Positions 46,658 to 54,539 are shown, counted from the stretch's first letter. The stretch is DNA of 64,000 bases from Cytobacillus firmus (GCF_023657595.1 NZ_CP098323.1:892001-956000), one strand, 5' to 3'. Made by a program: numbers and translations. The notes: generated by a model from the sequence alone, not told the origin.

Positions 46658-46723
46658 GGGCAGTAAGACCCCCATTCAAGACTCAGAGGAATCAAAGGAG
46701 GATAAGTGGGGGTCAAACTGCCC
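46658..46723. repeat. Nested 15 bp hairpin with a 32-base loop
   Basis: GGGCAGT-AA-GACCCCCA (46658-46674) is fully complementary to TGGGGGTC-AA-ACTGCCC (46707-46723) apart from an AA/AA internal loop. There is no T run, so it is not an ordinary terminator. It could be a DNA hairpin of a transposon end or part of a structured RNA. It directly abuts the stem-loop repeat copy at 46726. Confidence 0.7.
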
Positions 46724-46725
46724 AA

Positions 46726-46843
46726 TCTAGCTGCGGCTCCTAGGGGCTCGAGGTCATAAGCCAATCAGCTGATGGGAAGAAAAGCACTCCCCACCATCTG
46801 CTCGTCTTATGCTTGTCACCCCAAGGCAAGTCGCCTCGCTTTA
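46726..46843. repeat. Stem-loop intergenic repeat, copy 2
   Basis: Shares with the copy at 18873-18994 the order TCTAGCT, CCTA, CTCGAGGTCA, AAGCCAATC, an apical hairpin, CTCGTCTT, GCTTGTC and a CGCTTT-like end. GGGG (46743-46746) faces CCCC (46819-46822), the reverse of copy 1, and CATAAG (46755-46760) pairs with CTTATG (46806-46811). These paired changes keep the fold while the sequence differs. Confidence 0.75.
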
Positions 46844-46854
46844 TAATGTAAAGG

Positions 46855-47025
46855 CCCGATTGGTGAGATACAGTGAAACTTGCCGACGCGCAGGCAGAGG
46901 CTTAGTTGAACCAATCGGGTTCGTAGTGTCGATTGATCGAAGCGATAGCGGAGATCTTAGCGACACTAGAACGCGACTAACAATCAGTGGGGGATAAGGA
47001 AAACCCCACTGATTGAAGTTTCACT
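46855..47025 (+). ncRNA. Hairpin-rich region with a possible pseudoknot, candidate structured RNA
   Basis: Three consecutive stems occur: CCCGATTGGT (46855-46864) with ACCAATCGGG (46910-46919); TAGTGTCG (46924-46931) with CGACACTA (46961-46968); CAATCAGTGGGG (46981-46992) with CCCCACTGATTG (47004-47015). In addition AGTGAAACTT (46872-46881), inside the first loop, is perfectly complementary to AAGTTTCACT (47016-47025), which would form a 10 bp pseudoknot or an alternative fold. No terminator follows, and short ORFs crossing it are unlikely to be coding. The family is not identified; a TnpB-type omega RNA remnant is one possibility. Transcription on the plus strand is assumed, not shown. Confidence 0.45.
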
Positions 47026-47050
47026 TTATTGAAAGAGGCCGACCAGCTGC

Positions 47051-47066
47051 TACGTCTCAGGTCTTA
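47051..47066 (+). promoter_or_regulatory. Predicted LiaR-binding box of the lia operon
   Basis: TACGTCTCAGGTCTTA closely matches the remembered LiaR-box core ACGACTCCGGTCTTA of B. subtilis and Listeria. It lies immediately upstream of a SigA-type promoter and about 85 bp ahead of liaI, where LiaR acts in B. subtilis. Confidence 0.75.
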
Positions 47067-47067
47067 T

Positions 47068-47096
47068 TTGAAAATAAAGCTGAGGCTCGTTATAGC
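47068..47096 (+). promoter_or_regulatory. Predicted liaI promoter
   Basis: TTGAAA (47068-47073) and TATAGC (47091-47096) are spaced by 17 bp. The LiaR box abuts the -35 element, an arrangement expected of a class of activator-dependent promoters. The start site would be near 47103, about 40 bp before the liaI ATG. Confidence 0.6.
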
Positions 47097-47144
47097 ATTT
47101 GCGTATTACAGGTAAGATGAAATCAAGAAAGGAGGAAATGAAAA

Positions 47145-47492
47145 ATGAAAAAACTTGGATTATTGATTGCAGGTGGTATTGCGGCGATGGTGCTGATTTC
47201 AAACCTTGGACCGATCGTGGGTCTGGCAGTAAGCGCAGCAATTCTATACTTTGTGTTTAAACAATTTTTAAAAGCAGAAAGCACGATGGCGAAGATCGGC
47301 TATGGAATCATCGGGTTTATTGCTTTGATGGCTACAGCTTCCAACTTCCCGGCCATCTTAGGGCTTGCAGCAGCATACGTTTTATATCTGGTCTATAAAA
47401 AGTGGAACGATTCAGGCTCAAGTGTAATGGAAGAAGACAATGACCCTTTTGCCAGCTTTGAAAAGCAGTGGGCAGAATTAAATAGAAACTAA
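47145..47492 (+). CDS. liaI: LiaI-like small membrane protein
   Basis: A 115-residue membrane protein with three hydrophobic stretches in residues 1-85 (GLLIAGGIAAMVLISNLGP; VSAAILYFVFKQFL; IIGFIALMATASNFPAILGL) and an acidic C-terminal tail. It is the first gene of the lia operon; in B. subtilis LiaI recruits the phage-shock protein LiaH to the membrane under envelope stress. The sequence is nearer to the Lmo0954-like variant than to the B. subtilis two-helix LiaI, so the name rests on position. AAAGGAGG precedes the ATG; liaH starts 17 bases after the stop. Confidence 0.8.
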   Translation: MKKLGLLIAGGIAAMVLISNLGPIVGLAVSAAILYFVFKQFLKAESTMAKIGYGIIGFIALMATASNFPAILGLAAAYVLYLVYKKWNDSGSSVMEEDNDPFASFEKQWAELNRN

Positions 47493-47509
47493 AAAGAGGA
47501 GAGATCGAT

Positions 47510-48142
47510 ATGGCAAACCTATTAACAAGAATCAAAGATACAGTAATGGCAGACCTTCACGAAGCATTGGATAAAAAGGAGAAAAAGAATCCGATTGCCC
47601 TTCTAAACCAATACCTTCGTGATTGTGAGCGGGAAACTGAGAAGGTCCGCAAGCTGTTGGAACGTCAATATACATTAAAGGATGAATTCACCCGGGAATA
47701 CGATCAGGCGAAAAACCTTGCAGAAAAACGCAAGCGCCAGGCAGAGGTAGCTTCACAGGCAGGGGAAGAGGAACTCTATCAGTTTGCTTCACAGGAGCAA
47801 ATGCAATATGAAGAGCGTGCCGGCCGTTTGAAGGATCTATTGAACCAGGCGGCAGATCAAATGGATGATCTTGAAAGAAAATACGAGGAAATGAAGCATA
47901 AGCTGAAGGATATGCATATCCGCCGCATGGAACTGATGGGCCGTGAAAACATCACACGCGCCAACCACCGAATGGATAAGGTGCTCGATCAAAACAATGA
48001 TAAATCCTTTACAAAATTCCAGGAAATCGAATCTTATCTTGACCGTCTTGAGCATCAGGTGAAAAGCTCCTATCACCGCAGCACAATCGATGCCCGCATC
48101 GCACAGCTGGAAAAAGAGCTTGAGAAGAAGCCGGTATTGTAA
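47510..48142 (+). CDS. liaH: LiaH, PspA/IM30 family phage-shock protein
   Basis: A 210-residue, almost wholly helical coiled-coil protein of the PspA/Vipp1 family. It starts with MANLLTRIKDTVMADLHEAL, an amphipathic membrane-binding helix, followed by charged heptads to the end. In B. subtilis LiaH forms large rings and is strongly induced by bacitracin and other lipid II-targeting antibiotics through LiaRS. Here it is the second gene of the operon, behind liaI, with the ribosome site GAGGAGAG. A terminator-like hairpin follows at 48268 before liaF, so liaIH may be expressed more strongly than liaFSR. Confidence 0.93.
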   Translation: MANLLTRIKDTVMADLHEALDKKEKKNPIALLNQYLRDCERETEKVRKLLERQYTLKDEFTREYDQAKNLAEKRKRQAEVASQAGEEELYQFASQEQMQYEERAGRLKDLLNQAADQMDDLERKYEEMKHKLKDMHIRRMELMGRENITRANHRMDKVLDQNNDKSFTKFQEIESYLDRLEHQVKSSYHRSTIDARIAQLEKELEKKPVL

Positions 48143-48267
48143 TATTCAATAACAAGTCAGAAATAAGTTTGTATCATGCAAACTACAAAATCAAGCCTGC
48201 CTGTATAATCTTTTTTCCCAAAAAGATAAAAACTTTTTCTATTTTATGAACAAAAAATGGTATTCTA

Positions 48268-48294
48268 AAAAGGCGTAGGGATACTGCGCCTTTT
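48268..48294 (+). terminator. Hairpin between liaH and liaF
   Basis: AAAAGGCGTAG (48268-48278) pairs with CTGCGCCTTTT (48284-48294) around GGATA, with one G-T pair, ending in TTTT. It probably attenuates read-through from liaIH. Just after it, GGCGCTTGCCGCTTTTCT (48313-48330 region) looks like a truncated right end of the stem-loop repeat seen at 18873-18994. Confidence 0.75.
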
Positions 48295-48361
48295 AAAGTC
48301 TATTGACCACGGCGCTTGCCGCTTTTCTTATCATTCCAAAACACAGAAGGGGGGATGCCTC

Positions 48362-49096
48362 ATGAACATGAACAACAAAAGCGATTATATGAGCTGGATT
48401 ATCATATTAGGCATTGTCTTTCTCTTTGTGGAAATAGCCTTTTTTAACAGCGGCGTGATATTCTCTCTTCTAGTGCCAATTGGAATGGTATATATCGGAA
48501 GAAAGTGGATGCCTAAGAGCTCCGGTAAATGGTTTTTCTGGCTTGGATTAATTTTTCTTCTCATCAATATCTTCAGTATGATGACGCTGAAATTTTTCCT
48601 GCTGGCGATTCTGGTTCACCTGCTGATTCAGTTTTGGCAGTCCAAAAAAGAACCTAAACGAATTCTGCCAGATTTGAAGGAACCGGCAGTAAATCTCCAG
48701 AAAGAAACAGTCATAAAAAAGAATCCTCTTTTTTCCAATATATTTGTCGGCCAGCAAAAAACGCCTGAGCAGGTGTATGAATGGAATGATATCAATATCC
48801 AGACCGGCATAGGTGATACGGTCATCGACTTAAGCTATACAGTTATTCCAAAGGGAGAGACCGTCATTTTCATCCGGAACTTCATCGGAAATGTGCAGGT
48901 GCTTGTTCCCTATGACGTGGAGGTTACTGTTAGTCATTCAGCAATAGCCGGAAAGGCACGGATATTCGAATACGAGGAATCAAAGATGTTTAATCAGCAT
49001 CTGCACCTCCAGACACCTGGCTATGATCAATCAGGACAGCGCGTTAAAATTTTCACTTCTTTTGCAGTCGGGGATATCGAGGTGAAGCGCGTATGA
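48362..49096 (+). CDS. liaF: LiaF, inhibitor of the LiaRS system
   Basis: A 244-residue membrane protein. Residues 10-95 hold four predicted helices; from about 120 on comes the C-terminal beta-rich LiaF domain (DINIQTGIGDTVIDLSY, FIRNFIGNVQVLVPYDVEV). In B. subtilis LiaF keeps LiaS in its phosphatase state until envelope stress relieves it. The gene order H-F-S-R lacks the liaG gene of B. subtilis. The start ATG 48362 follows GGGGGGATG. The stop overlaps the liaS start in ATGA, indicating coupling. Confidence 0.92.
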   Translation: MNMNNKSDYMSWIIILGIVFLFVEIAFFNSGVIFSLLVPIGMVYIGRKWMPKSSGKWFFWLGLIFLLINIFSMMTLKFFLLAILVHLLIQFWQSKKEPKRILPDLKEPAVNLQKETVIKKNPLFSNIFVGQQKTPEQVYEWNDINIQTGIGDTVIDLSYTVIPKGETVIFIRNFIGNVQVLVPYDVEVTVSHSAIAGKARIFEYEESKMFNQHLHLQTPGYDQSGQRVKIFTSFAVGDIEVKRV

Positions 49097-50109
49097 ATAT
49101 CATTCAGCGGCAAATTGCATGGGGAGCGGGCATGTCCCTCCTCATTCTTGCTGTCCTGACAGCCTCTTTTTTTACGATGTTTCCCATTCCCGGCTGGCGG
49201 GATCTTTGGGAAACGGAAATACTTGATATTCCATTTATCTTATTTGTGCCGAGCGTAAGCCTGGCCATAGGCCTGATCTTTGGTGTGCTGTCAGGCATTT
49301 ACTGGCGCCGGCAGCTTTTTGCAGTAGACACTATGTTCCGCCAGGTCGAAGAAGGCAGGCAATTGGATGTGCCGGAAACGGGTAAAGAACTGCAGTCCAT
49401 AGCTGTCAGGGCCGAGAAGATTCAAAAGAATATGGCAGAACAGGCAAAGATCTCTCAAAAACTGGCAAATGAAAAAGCAGAAGATATCGAGAGCAGGATG
49501 CAGGAAATCGTTTCCCAGGAACGGAACAGGCTTGCCCGTGAGCTTCACGACTCTGTCAGCCAGCAGCTGTTTGCAGCATCGATGATGATGTCCGCCATTA
49601 CTGAAACCCAGCAGGATCCGGAAGACAGGCAAACAAAGCAGCTGAAAATGGTGGAGGAAATGATCCATCAGTCACAGCTCGAAATGCGTGCCCTGCTCTT
49701 ACACCTTCGTCCGGCTGCACTTAAGGGCAAAAGCCTTCAGGAAGGAATTGAAGAGCTTTTGGTCGAATTGCTTCAGAAAGTTTCCATGGAGATTGAATGG
49801 AAGGTGGAGACTTTTCCGCTTGATAAAGGGGTGGAAGACCATTTATTCCGTATTCTTCAGGAGGCAGTGTCCAACACACTCCGCCATTCCAAATCGCAAA
49901 ATCTTGAAGTGCTCCTGATTCAAAGAGATGATTATGCCATTCTCCGGGTGGCTGATGATGGAGTCGGGTTTGATGTAGAGGAAACAAAGGCAGGCTCCTA
50001 TGGCCTGCAGAATATGTATGAACGTGCAGCGGAAGTTGGCGGCAGCATGAAAATCATCAGTGTGAAAAATAAGGGAACCCGTCTTGAAGTAAAGGTTCCG
50101 ATTATGTAA
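49093..50109 (+). CDS. liaS: LiaS sensor histidine kinase
   Basis: A 338-residue intramembrane-sensing kinase of the HPK7/NarL type. There are two transmembrane helices with a short extracytoplasmic loop (about 10-70), a HAMP-like linker and a HisKA_3 domain with His152 in ARELHDSVSQQLFA. The HATPase domain includes LFRILQEAVSNTLRHS, DDGVGFD and GSYGLQNM. It senses damage by cell-wall antibiotics through LiaF and phosphorylates LiaR. It overlaps liaF by four bases and is followed 43 bases later by liaR. Confidence 0.93.
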   Translation: MNIIQRQIAWGAGMSLLILAVLTASFFTMFPIPGWRDLWETEILDIPFILFVPSVSLAIGLIFGVLSGIYWRRQLFAVDTMFRQVEEGRQLDVPETGKELQSIAVRAEKIQKNMAEQAKISQKLANEKAEDIESRMQEIVSQERNRLARELHDSVSQQLFAASMMMSAITETQQDPEDRQTKQLKMVEEMIHQSQLEMRALLLHLRPAALKGKSLQEGIEELLVELLQKVSMEIEWKVETFPLDKGVEDHLFRILQEAVSNTLRHSKSQNLEVLLIQRDDYAILRVADDGVGFDVEETKAGSYGLQNMYERAAEVGGSMKIISVKNKGTRLEVKVPIM

Positions 50110-50152
50110 ATAATGTCTGCTTAGGCAAGACTAAATTTTGAGGATGAGGCCA

Positions 50153-50785
50153 ATGATTAAAGTACTTTTTGTGGATGATCATGAAATGGTTCGGATTGGA
50201 GTGTCTTCCTATTTGACGGCACAGCCGGATATTGAGGTTATAGGAGAAGCGGATAACGGAAAAACAGCGATTGATATGGCACTTGAATTGCGGCCGGATA
50301 TCATTCTGATGGATCTAGTGATGAAGGAAATGGACGGAATCGAGGCGACCAGAAGAATCATCGAACAATGGCCGGAAGCTAAGATCATCATTGTGACAAG
50401 CTTCCTGGATGATGAAAAAGTGTATCCGGCTTTGGAAGCAGGGGCGACAAGCTATATGCTGAAAACCTCCAAAGCAAGTGAAATTGCTGAGGCAGTCCGC
50501 TCGACTTATCATGGACAGTCAGTGCTTGAACCGGAAGTAACAGGCAAAATGATGGTGAAAATGAGGCAGAAAAATCAGCTGCTGCCCCATGAAGAGCTGA
50601 CAAGCCGCGAGATGGAAATCCTCCTTTTAATGACAGAAGGCAAAACGAACCAGGAAATCGCCGACGAGCTTTTCATTGCCTTAAAAACAGTCAAAACACA
50701 TGTGAGCAATATACTAAGCAAACTGCAGGTGCAGGACAGGACCCAGGCGGTCATATATGCCTTTAAGCACTCGCTGGTTAAATAA
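50153..50785 (+). CDS. liaR: LiaR response regulator
   Basis: A 210-residue NarL/LuxR-type response regulator. The receiver domain has the acidic pair Asp8-Asp9 and the phospho-acceptor Asp54 (ILMDLVM). The C-terminal HTH reads [20 protein letters not shown] followed by [16 protein letters not shown]. It should bind the box at 47051-47066 and autoregulate the operon. I chose ATG 50153 (MIKVLFVDD), with GAGGATGAGG upstream; a TTG five codons earlier is in frame but precedes this ribosome site. A terminator follows. Confidence 0.94.
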   Translation: MIKVLFVDDHEMVRIGVSSYLTAQPDIEVIGEADNGKTAIDMALELRPDIILMDLVMKEMDGIEATRRIIEQWPEAKIIIVTSFLDDEKVYPALEAGATSYMLKTSKASEIAEAVRSTYHGQSVLEPEVTGKMMVKMRQKNQLLPHEELTSREMEILLLMTEGKTNQEIADELFIALKTVKTHVSNILSKLQVQDRTQAVIYAFKHSLVK

Positions 50786-50794
50786 TGTCTTTGG

Positions 50795-50826
50795 AGAGCT
50801 AATCATGATATTAGCTCTTTTTATTT
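50795..50826 (+). terminator. Terminator of the lia operon
   Basis: AGAGCTAAT (50795-50803) pairs perfectly with ATTAGCTCT (50810-50818), followed by a T-rich tract. Confidence 0.88.
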
Positions 50827-50899
50827 TTGCCAAAAATGATTCAGAATCTGCTGATGAGGGTAACAATAAAACCAAACAAAAATATTTGGCGGTGATGTA

Positions 50900-51850
50900 A
50901 TGTCTGTGATTGCTTTATTGAAAAAAGGAAACAAATCATCGGGAATGGCAGCAATCGGAAATACGGCACTCGCGATTGCTAAAGGGCTGGCAGCTTTTGC
51001 AAGCGGGAGCGGGGCCATGCTTGCCACTACCCTTCATTCTCTTGCAGATGCACTGAATCAGGGGTTTGTGTTCTTTGGCAGCGCGCTTGCAGAAAAGGCG
51101 CCAACCAAAAGATTCCCAACAGGATTTGGCCGGGTGATCAACCTGTTTGTATTAATTGCTGTTATCGTCATTTCCATTATGGCCTATGAAACGATACATA
51201 AAGGCTGGGAATTGATTCAGCATCCAAAGGAATCAACCGACCTCTGGCTCAATGTGGGAGTAATGATACTTGCCGTCGCTGTTGATGGATTTATTTTATT
51301 AAAAGCCATGAAGGAAATCGGCCATGAAACGAGGAATCCTGCCAAAGGATTTGGCATTGTGCCGGTTGCCTTTAAAAATGTCAGGCTTGCCTCTCCACCA
51401 ACACGACTGGTTTTTTATGAAGATATTATTGCGACATTTGGTGCGCTGCTTGCCCTTGTTTCGATTTTAATCGCTCATTTTACAGGGCTTTACTTTCTGG
51501 ACGGAGTGGGCACGATTTTAATTGGGCTGCTTCTGGTGGGCATCGCTGTGAAAATCGGATTTGAAAATACGCTTGGCCTGATTGGAGTGGCCGCACCAAA
51601 AGATATCGAAGACCGTATTGCCGATATTATTCTTGGTGATCCCCAGGTCGTGGATATTAAACAGCTGCGTCTGATTCAGGAGGGAAGAAGATATCATGTG
51701 GAAGGATACATTGAGCTGGTTGAAGGACTGACCCTAGCGGATGCAGATGATATAAAAATTGGTGTAAGGAATCAGCTGCTTGATGATCCTGATATTAGTG
51801 ACGTAACGCTCGGAATACTTGAGACAGACCAAATCCAGACATGGAAATAA
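50900..51850 (+). CDS. Cation diffusion facilitator (CDF) family metal exporter
   Basis: A 316-residue membrane transporter that probably exchanges Zn2+, Mn2+ or Fe2+ for protons. The metal-site residues appear as HSLADALNQ in helix 2 and EDIIATFG in helix 5. The cytosolic C-terminal domain after residue 220 has the ferredoxin-like pattern VDIKQLRLIQEGRRYHVEG. The HxxxD and ExxxxT combinations differ from the HD-HD zinc type, so the metal cannot be fixed. GGTGATG precedes the ATG. No metal-responsive regulator is adjacent. Confidence 0.85.
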   Translation: MSVIALLKKGNKSSGMAAIGNTALAIAKGLAAFASGSGAMLATTLHSLADALNQGFVFFGSALAEKAPTKRFPTGFGRVINLFVLIAVIVISIMAYETIHKGWELIQHPKESTDLWLNVGVMILAVAVDGFILLKAMKEIGHETRNPAKGFGIVPVAFKNVRLASPPTRLVFYEDIIATFGALLALVSILIAHFTGLYFLDGVGTILIGLLLVGIAVKIGFENTLGLIGVAAPKDIEDRIADIILGDPQVVDIKQLRLIQEGRRYHVEGYIELVEGLTLADADDIKIGVRNQLLDDPDISDVTLGILETDQIQTWK

Positions 51851-51855
51851 TGAGA

Positions 51856-51884
51856 AAAGGAAGCCTCGCAATGAGGCTTCCTTT
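51856..51884. terminator. Bidirectional terminator between the CDF and TspO-like genes
   Basis: AAAGGAAGCCTC (51856-51867) pairs perfectly with GAGGCTTCCTTT (51873-51884) around GCAAT. Confidence 0.92.
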
Positions 51885-51893
51885 CTGTATGTC

Positions 51894-52610
51894 TTACCTT
51901 TTTTTCCTGGTCAGCAGAATCCCTGCGGCTGTAAAAAAGGCAGCGAAGTAAGCGGCAAAAGCCACATTTGGGTCGTTTTCCATATTTCTGACGCCAATGC
52001 CGATAAATGCCCAAACAAACACGAGCGGATAAACCCAGTCATTATTCCTAATCCTGAACACAAGGGCCAGGGCGGTGGCCACTGCGAGCATAATGTATGT
52101 CCACACACTGTCTTTAAGACCCCATCCATCCCAGCTAATATAGGTAAGATAAAAGCTTATATTTGCAATCGTCGCTACAGAAATCCATCCTAAGTAAACA
52201 GAAAATGGGGCAATATCCAGAAAATCAGGATCAAATTCCGAGGCACTTTTGTATAGTAAAATGAGAGTGAAAAGAAGTGCAATCATAATGATTACGGATA
52301 AAAGAAAATATTCGTAGTGCCAGGCGAAAATCCATAGACTGTTTAACATGCAGCTCACAATAAATAGAAGACTGGTTTGCCTATAAATGGGCAGGCTCCT
52401 GCGCTTCTTTGGAATTTGCCTTGCCAGCCAGATTCCCAGCAGCAAATAGATAAACCCCCAAATGCCGAATACATACCCTGCCGGCGTGAAAAGAACTTCC
52501 AGCTTGTTGGATATCTCACCTGTTGTCTGTCCATTCAAGGGCAGAATGTTTGCCAGCGCATTTACTGCAATCATGACCAAATAGGCCGCTATTTCAAACA
52601 ATAGAATCAA
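51894..52610 (-). CDS. TspO/MBR-like tryptophan-rich sensory protein
   Basis: A 238-residue membrane protein with about seven helices. It has the TspO-type segment LFTPAGYVFGIWGFIYLLLG near residue 40 and many Trp residues. It is longer than the 160-residue classic TspO and has two extra helices, as in the extended bacterial group. TspO proteins bind tetrapyrroles and are linked to stress, but the role here is unknown. The start is set at TTG 52610, since GGGGAAGGAGAGG lies upstream; the longer frame to a GTG at 52649 would encode this ribosome site. It is convergent with the CDF gene. Confidence 0.75.
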   Translation of the reverse strand: MILLFEIAAYLVMIAVNALANILPLNGQTTGEISNKLEVLFTPAGYVFGIWGFIYLLLGIWLARQIPKKRRSLPIYRQTSLLFIVSCMLNSLWIFAWHYEYFLLSVIIMIALLFTLILLYKSASEFDPDFLDIAPFSVYLGWISVATIANISFYLTYISWDGWGLKDSVWTYIMLAVATALALVFRIRNNDWVYPLVFVWAFIGIGVRNMENDPNVAFAAYFAAFFTAAGILLTRKKR

Positions 52611-52737
52611 AAATACCTCTCCTTCCCCTAATAAGAGTATATATTCCACTTTTAATGCAGCTATAATCTTTAAAAGTTTTTATTTTATTTTTGGCTATTT
52701 TCGCAAGGTTTGTTGCTTTTTGTATCTGATTTACTGA

Positions 52738-52935
52738 GTTGATTGAAGCGGAAGTTGCGAGATCCTCGAAAATGCATTCGCATTTTCTTCGTGCTGTGTT
52801 TACTCAAGGAAGCTTATCAATGTCCAGCGGGAGTAGCGGGACAGGTGAGAGACCCCGCAGACGCGCAGTGTCGAGGAGGCTCACCGCCCGCCCCGCGGAA
52901 AGCGTGAAGAGCGGAAATCAACGGACAATAGTAAT
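52738..52935. repeat. GC-rich Bacillaceae-type intergenic repeat with an internal hairpin insert
   Basis: The right part (from about 52827) reads GCGGGA...CAGGTGAGAGACCCCGCAG and ends CCGCGGAAAGCG...GCGGAAATCAACG, a repeat type I recall from many Bacillaceae genomes. GCGGG (52836-52840) pairs with CCCGC (52887-52891) and GGTGAG (52844-52849) with CTCACC (52880-52885). The left end TTGATTGAAGCGG roughly mirrors the right end GCGGAAATCAACG. Between them lies a perfect hairpin GAAAATGC-ATTC-GCATTTTC (52768-52787). The remaining 52611-53162 region is AT-rich and carries the GAATAATC sites. Confidence 0.75.
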
Positions 52936-53057
52936 AGGTTAAACAACAATTCATATGAGAAAATAATAATATTTATACTAAAATACGAATTTTTATTAAT
53001 TTATCCCCTTATTATCTTTTCATTTTCACTAAAATGATGTATAGTCTTATACAAATC

Positions 53058-53147
53058 TGAATAATTATTTAAATTTGAATAATCTAAGGGCAAATCTCCT
53101 AAAACACAACATTCTTTAGAAATATGATTATTCAATAATGAATAATC
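53058..53147. promoter_or_regulatory. Cluster of GAATAATC sites upstream of the sigma-54 activator gene
   Basis: GAATAATT (53058-53065), GAATAATC (53076-53083) and a perfect inverted pair GATTATTC (53126-53133)/GAATAATC (53140-53147) separated by AATAAT lie within 90 bp. The last pair is just before the ribosome site of the regulator gene, a position suited to autoregulation. They may be binding sites of the encoded activator, but this is inference. Confidence 0.5.
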
Positions 53148-53162
53148 TGCGGGAGGAACTAG

Positions 53163-54539
53163 ATGAACAGCTTTTTCATGGACTGGAATAATGACAGAGA
53201 AGTCATTTCTTCAATGGAAGAAGACATTATGGTCACCAATGCAGACGGCATAATTATAAAGGTCAGTAAAGGAAGCGGTGTGCATTATGGCATCGAACCG
53301 GATACGCTGCTTGGTGAATCTGTATATGAACTGGAAAGAAGAGGAGTGTTTAAGCCTGCGATTACTCCTGAAGTATTAAAGAAAAAGAAAAAAGTCATTC
53401 TGGTGCAAAAAGCCGGCTCAGGCAAAAAGATCCTGGTTACTGGTATTCCTGTATTCAATGAAACTGGGAATATCGATCATATTGTCAGCTATTCTTATGA
53501 TGTTTCAGAACTTCTTGTTATAAAAGAATATCTGAATAGTGTTGAAGAAGAGATGGCCCGGGTGAAGAGTGAACTGGATCTCCTGCGCAATAAGAGCATC
53601 AAAATGGATGGCATGGTAGCTGACAGTACAGCGATGAGAAATATTGCCGAAACCATCAGAAGAATCCGCGATGTAGATGTCACAGTCCTGCTCCTGGGTG
53701 AGTCAGGAGTCGGAAAATCGGCTCTCGCCAAGTGGATTCATCAAAACAGTACGCGAAAAGCCGGGCCGTTCATTGAAGTAAACTGCAGTGCGATTCCGGA
53801 ATCCATCTTTGAAGCTGAGTTTTTCGGGTATGAAGGCGGTGCTTTTACAGGTGCAAAGAATAAAGGCAAAATGGGATTTGCTGAAATGGCAAAAGGAGGC
53901 ACACTATTTCTTGATGAAATTGGCGAACTCTCAGCCCATCTGCAGGCAAAGCTGCTGAAATTCATACAAGACAAGCAGTTTTATAGAGTAGGAGGAACAA
54001 AGCCTGTTCATGCAGACTTTCGGCTTCTGGCAGCTACGAATAAGGATCTTGAAAAAGCAGTGGAATCCAGGGACTTCAGACAGGACTTATTCTTCCGGCT
54101 GAATGTGGTGCCCTTAAAGATACCGCCGCTCAGGGAGAGGAAAGAGGATTTATTTGCCCTCATTCATTATTTTCTCCACTCTATCTCCAAGCGGCATAAT
54201 CGGGAAAGGCACCTGGACAAATCTCTGGTCGATCACCTGCTGCAGCTTGAGTGGAAGGGAAATGTAAGAGAGCTTGAAAACCTGATGGAGCGGCTTATCG
54301 TGACAAGCACCAGCCTGATGATCACGAAAGACGACCTGCCTTATGAATACCATATGCAAGGAAAAAAAGAGGGTTTTATAGATTATGAGGGACATACTCT
54401 TCCCGCTATATTGGAAGATGTAGAGAAAAAAGTATTAATCAATGCGAGGAAACGTTACCGGACCACTACTGAAATAGCGGGTGCCCTGGGGATCAGTCAG
54501 CCTTCAGTAGTAAGAAAATTAAAAAAATATGATTGTTAA
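53163..54539 (+). CDS. Sigma-54-dependent transcriptional activator with a PAS domain
   Basis: A 458-residue bacterial enhancer-binding protein. Residues 15-125 form a PAS sensor domain. Residues 150-390 form the AAA+ domain: Walker A GESGVGKS (179-186), the sigma-54-contacting loop GAFTGA (226-231), Walker B FLDEIGEL and the arginine-finger region [18 protein letters not shown]-terminal TyrR/Fis-like HTH ([20 protein letters not shown]) ends the protein. It is of the RocR/GabR-type group that activates SigL promoters in Bacillus in response to an amino acid or related signal. A -24/-12 promoter lies 9 bases after its stop, pointing to the aminotransferase and YjiH genes as targets. GCGGGAGGA precedes the ATG. 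Confidence 0.94.
   Translation: MNSFFMDWNNDREVISSMEEDIMVTNADGIIIKVSKGSGVHYGIEPDTLLGESVYELERRGVFKPAITPEVLKKKKKVILVQKAGSGKKILVTGIPVFNETGNIDHIVSYSYDVSELLVIKEYLNSVEEEMARVKSELDLLRNKSIKMDGMVADSTAMRNIAETIRRIRDVDVTVLLLGESGVGKSALAKWIHQNSTRKAGPFIEVNCSAIPESIFEAEFFGYEGGAFTGAKNKGKMGFAEMAKGGTLFLDEIGELSAHLQAKLLKFIQDKQFYRVGGTKPVHADFRLLAATNKDLEKAVESRDFRQDLFFRLNVVPLKIPPLRERKEDLFALIHYFLHSISKRHNRERHLDKSLVDHLLQLEWKGNVRELENLMERLIVTSTSLMITKDDLPYEYHMQGKKEGFIDYEGHTLPAILEDVEKKVLINARKRYRTTTEIAGALGISQPSVVRKLKKYDC

Noticed and set aside
46567..46764. Minus-strand 65-codon ORF
   Set aside because: It runs across the nested hairpin and the stem-loop repeat and has no good ribosome site; it is probably a by-product of the structured region.
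46809..46997. Plus-strand 62-codon ORF
   Set aside because: It crosses three strong stems and part of a repeat, without a ribosome site; composition is explained by the paired sequence.
46640..47030. Group I or group II intron
   Set aside because: The conserved catalytic-core and domain V signatures are not visible, and no intron-encoded protein or split gene is present.
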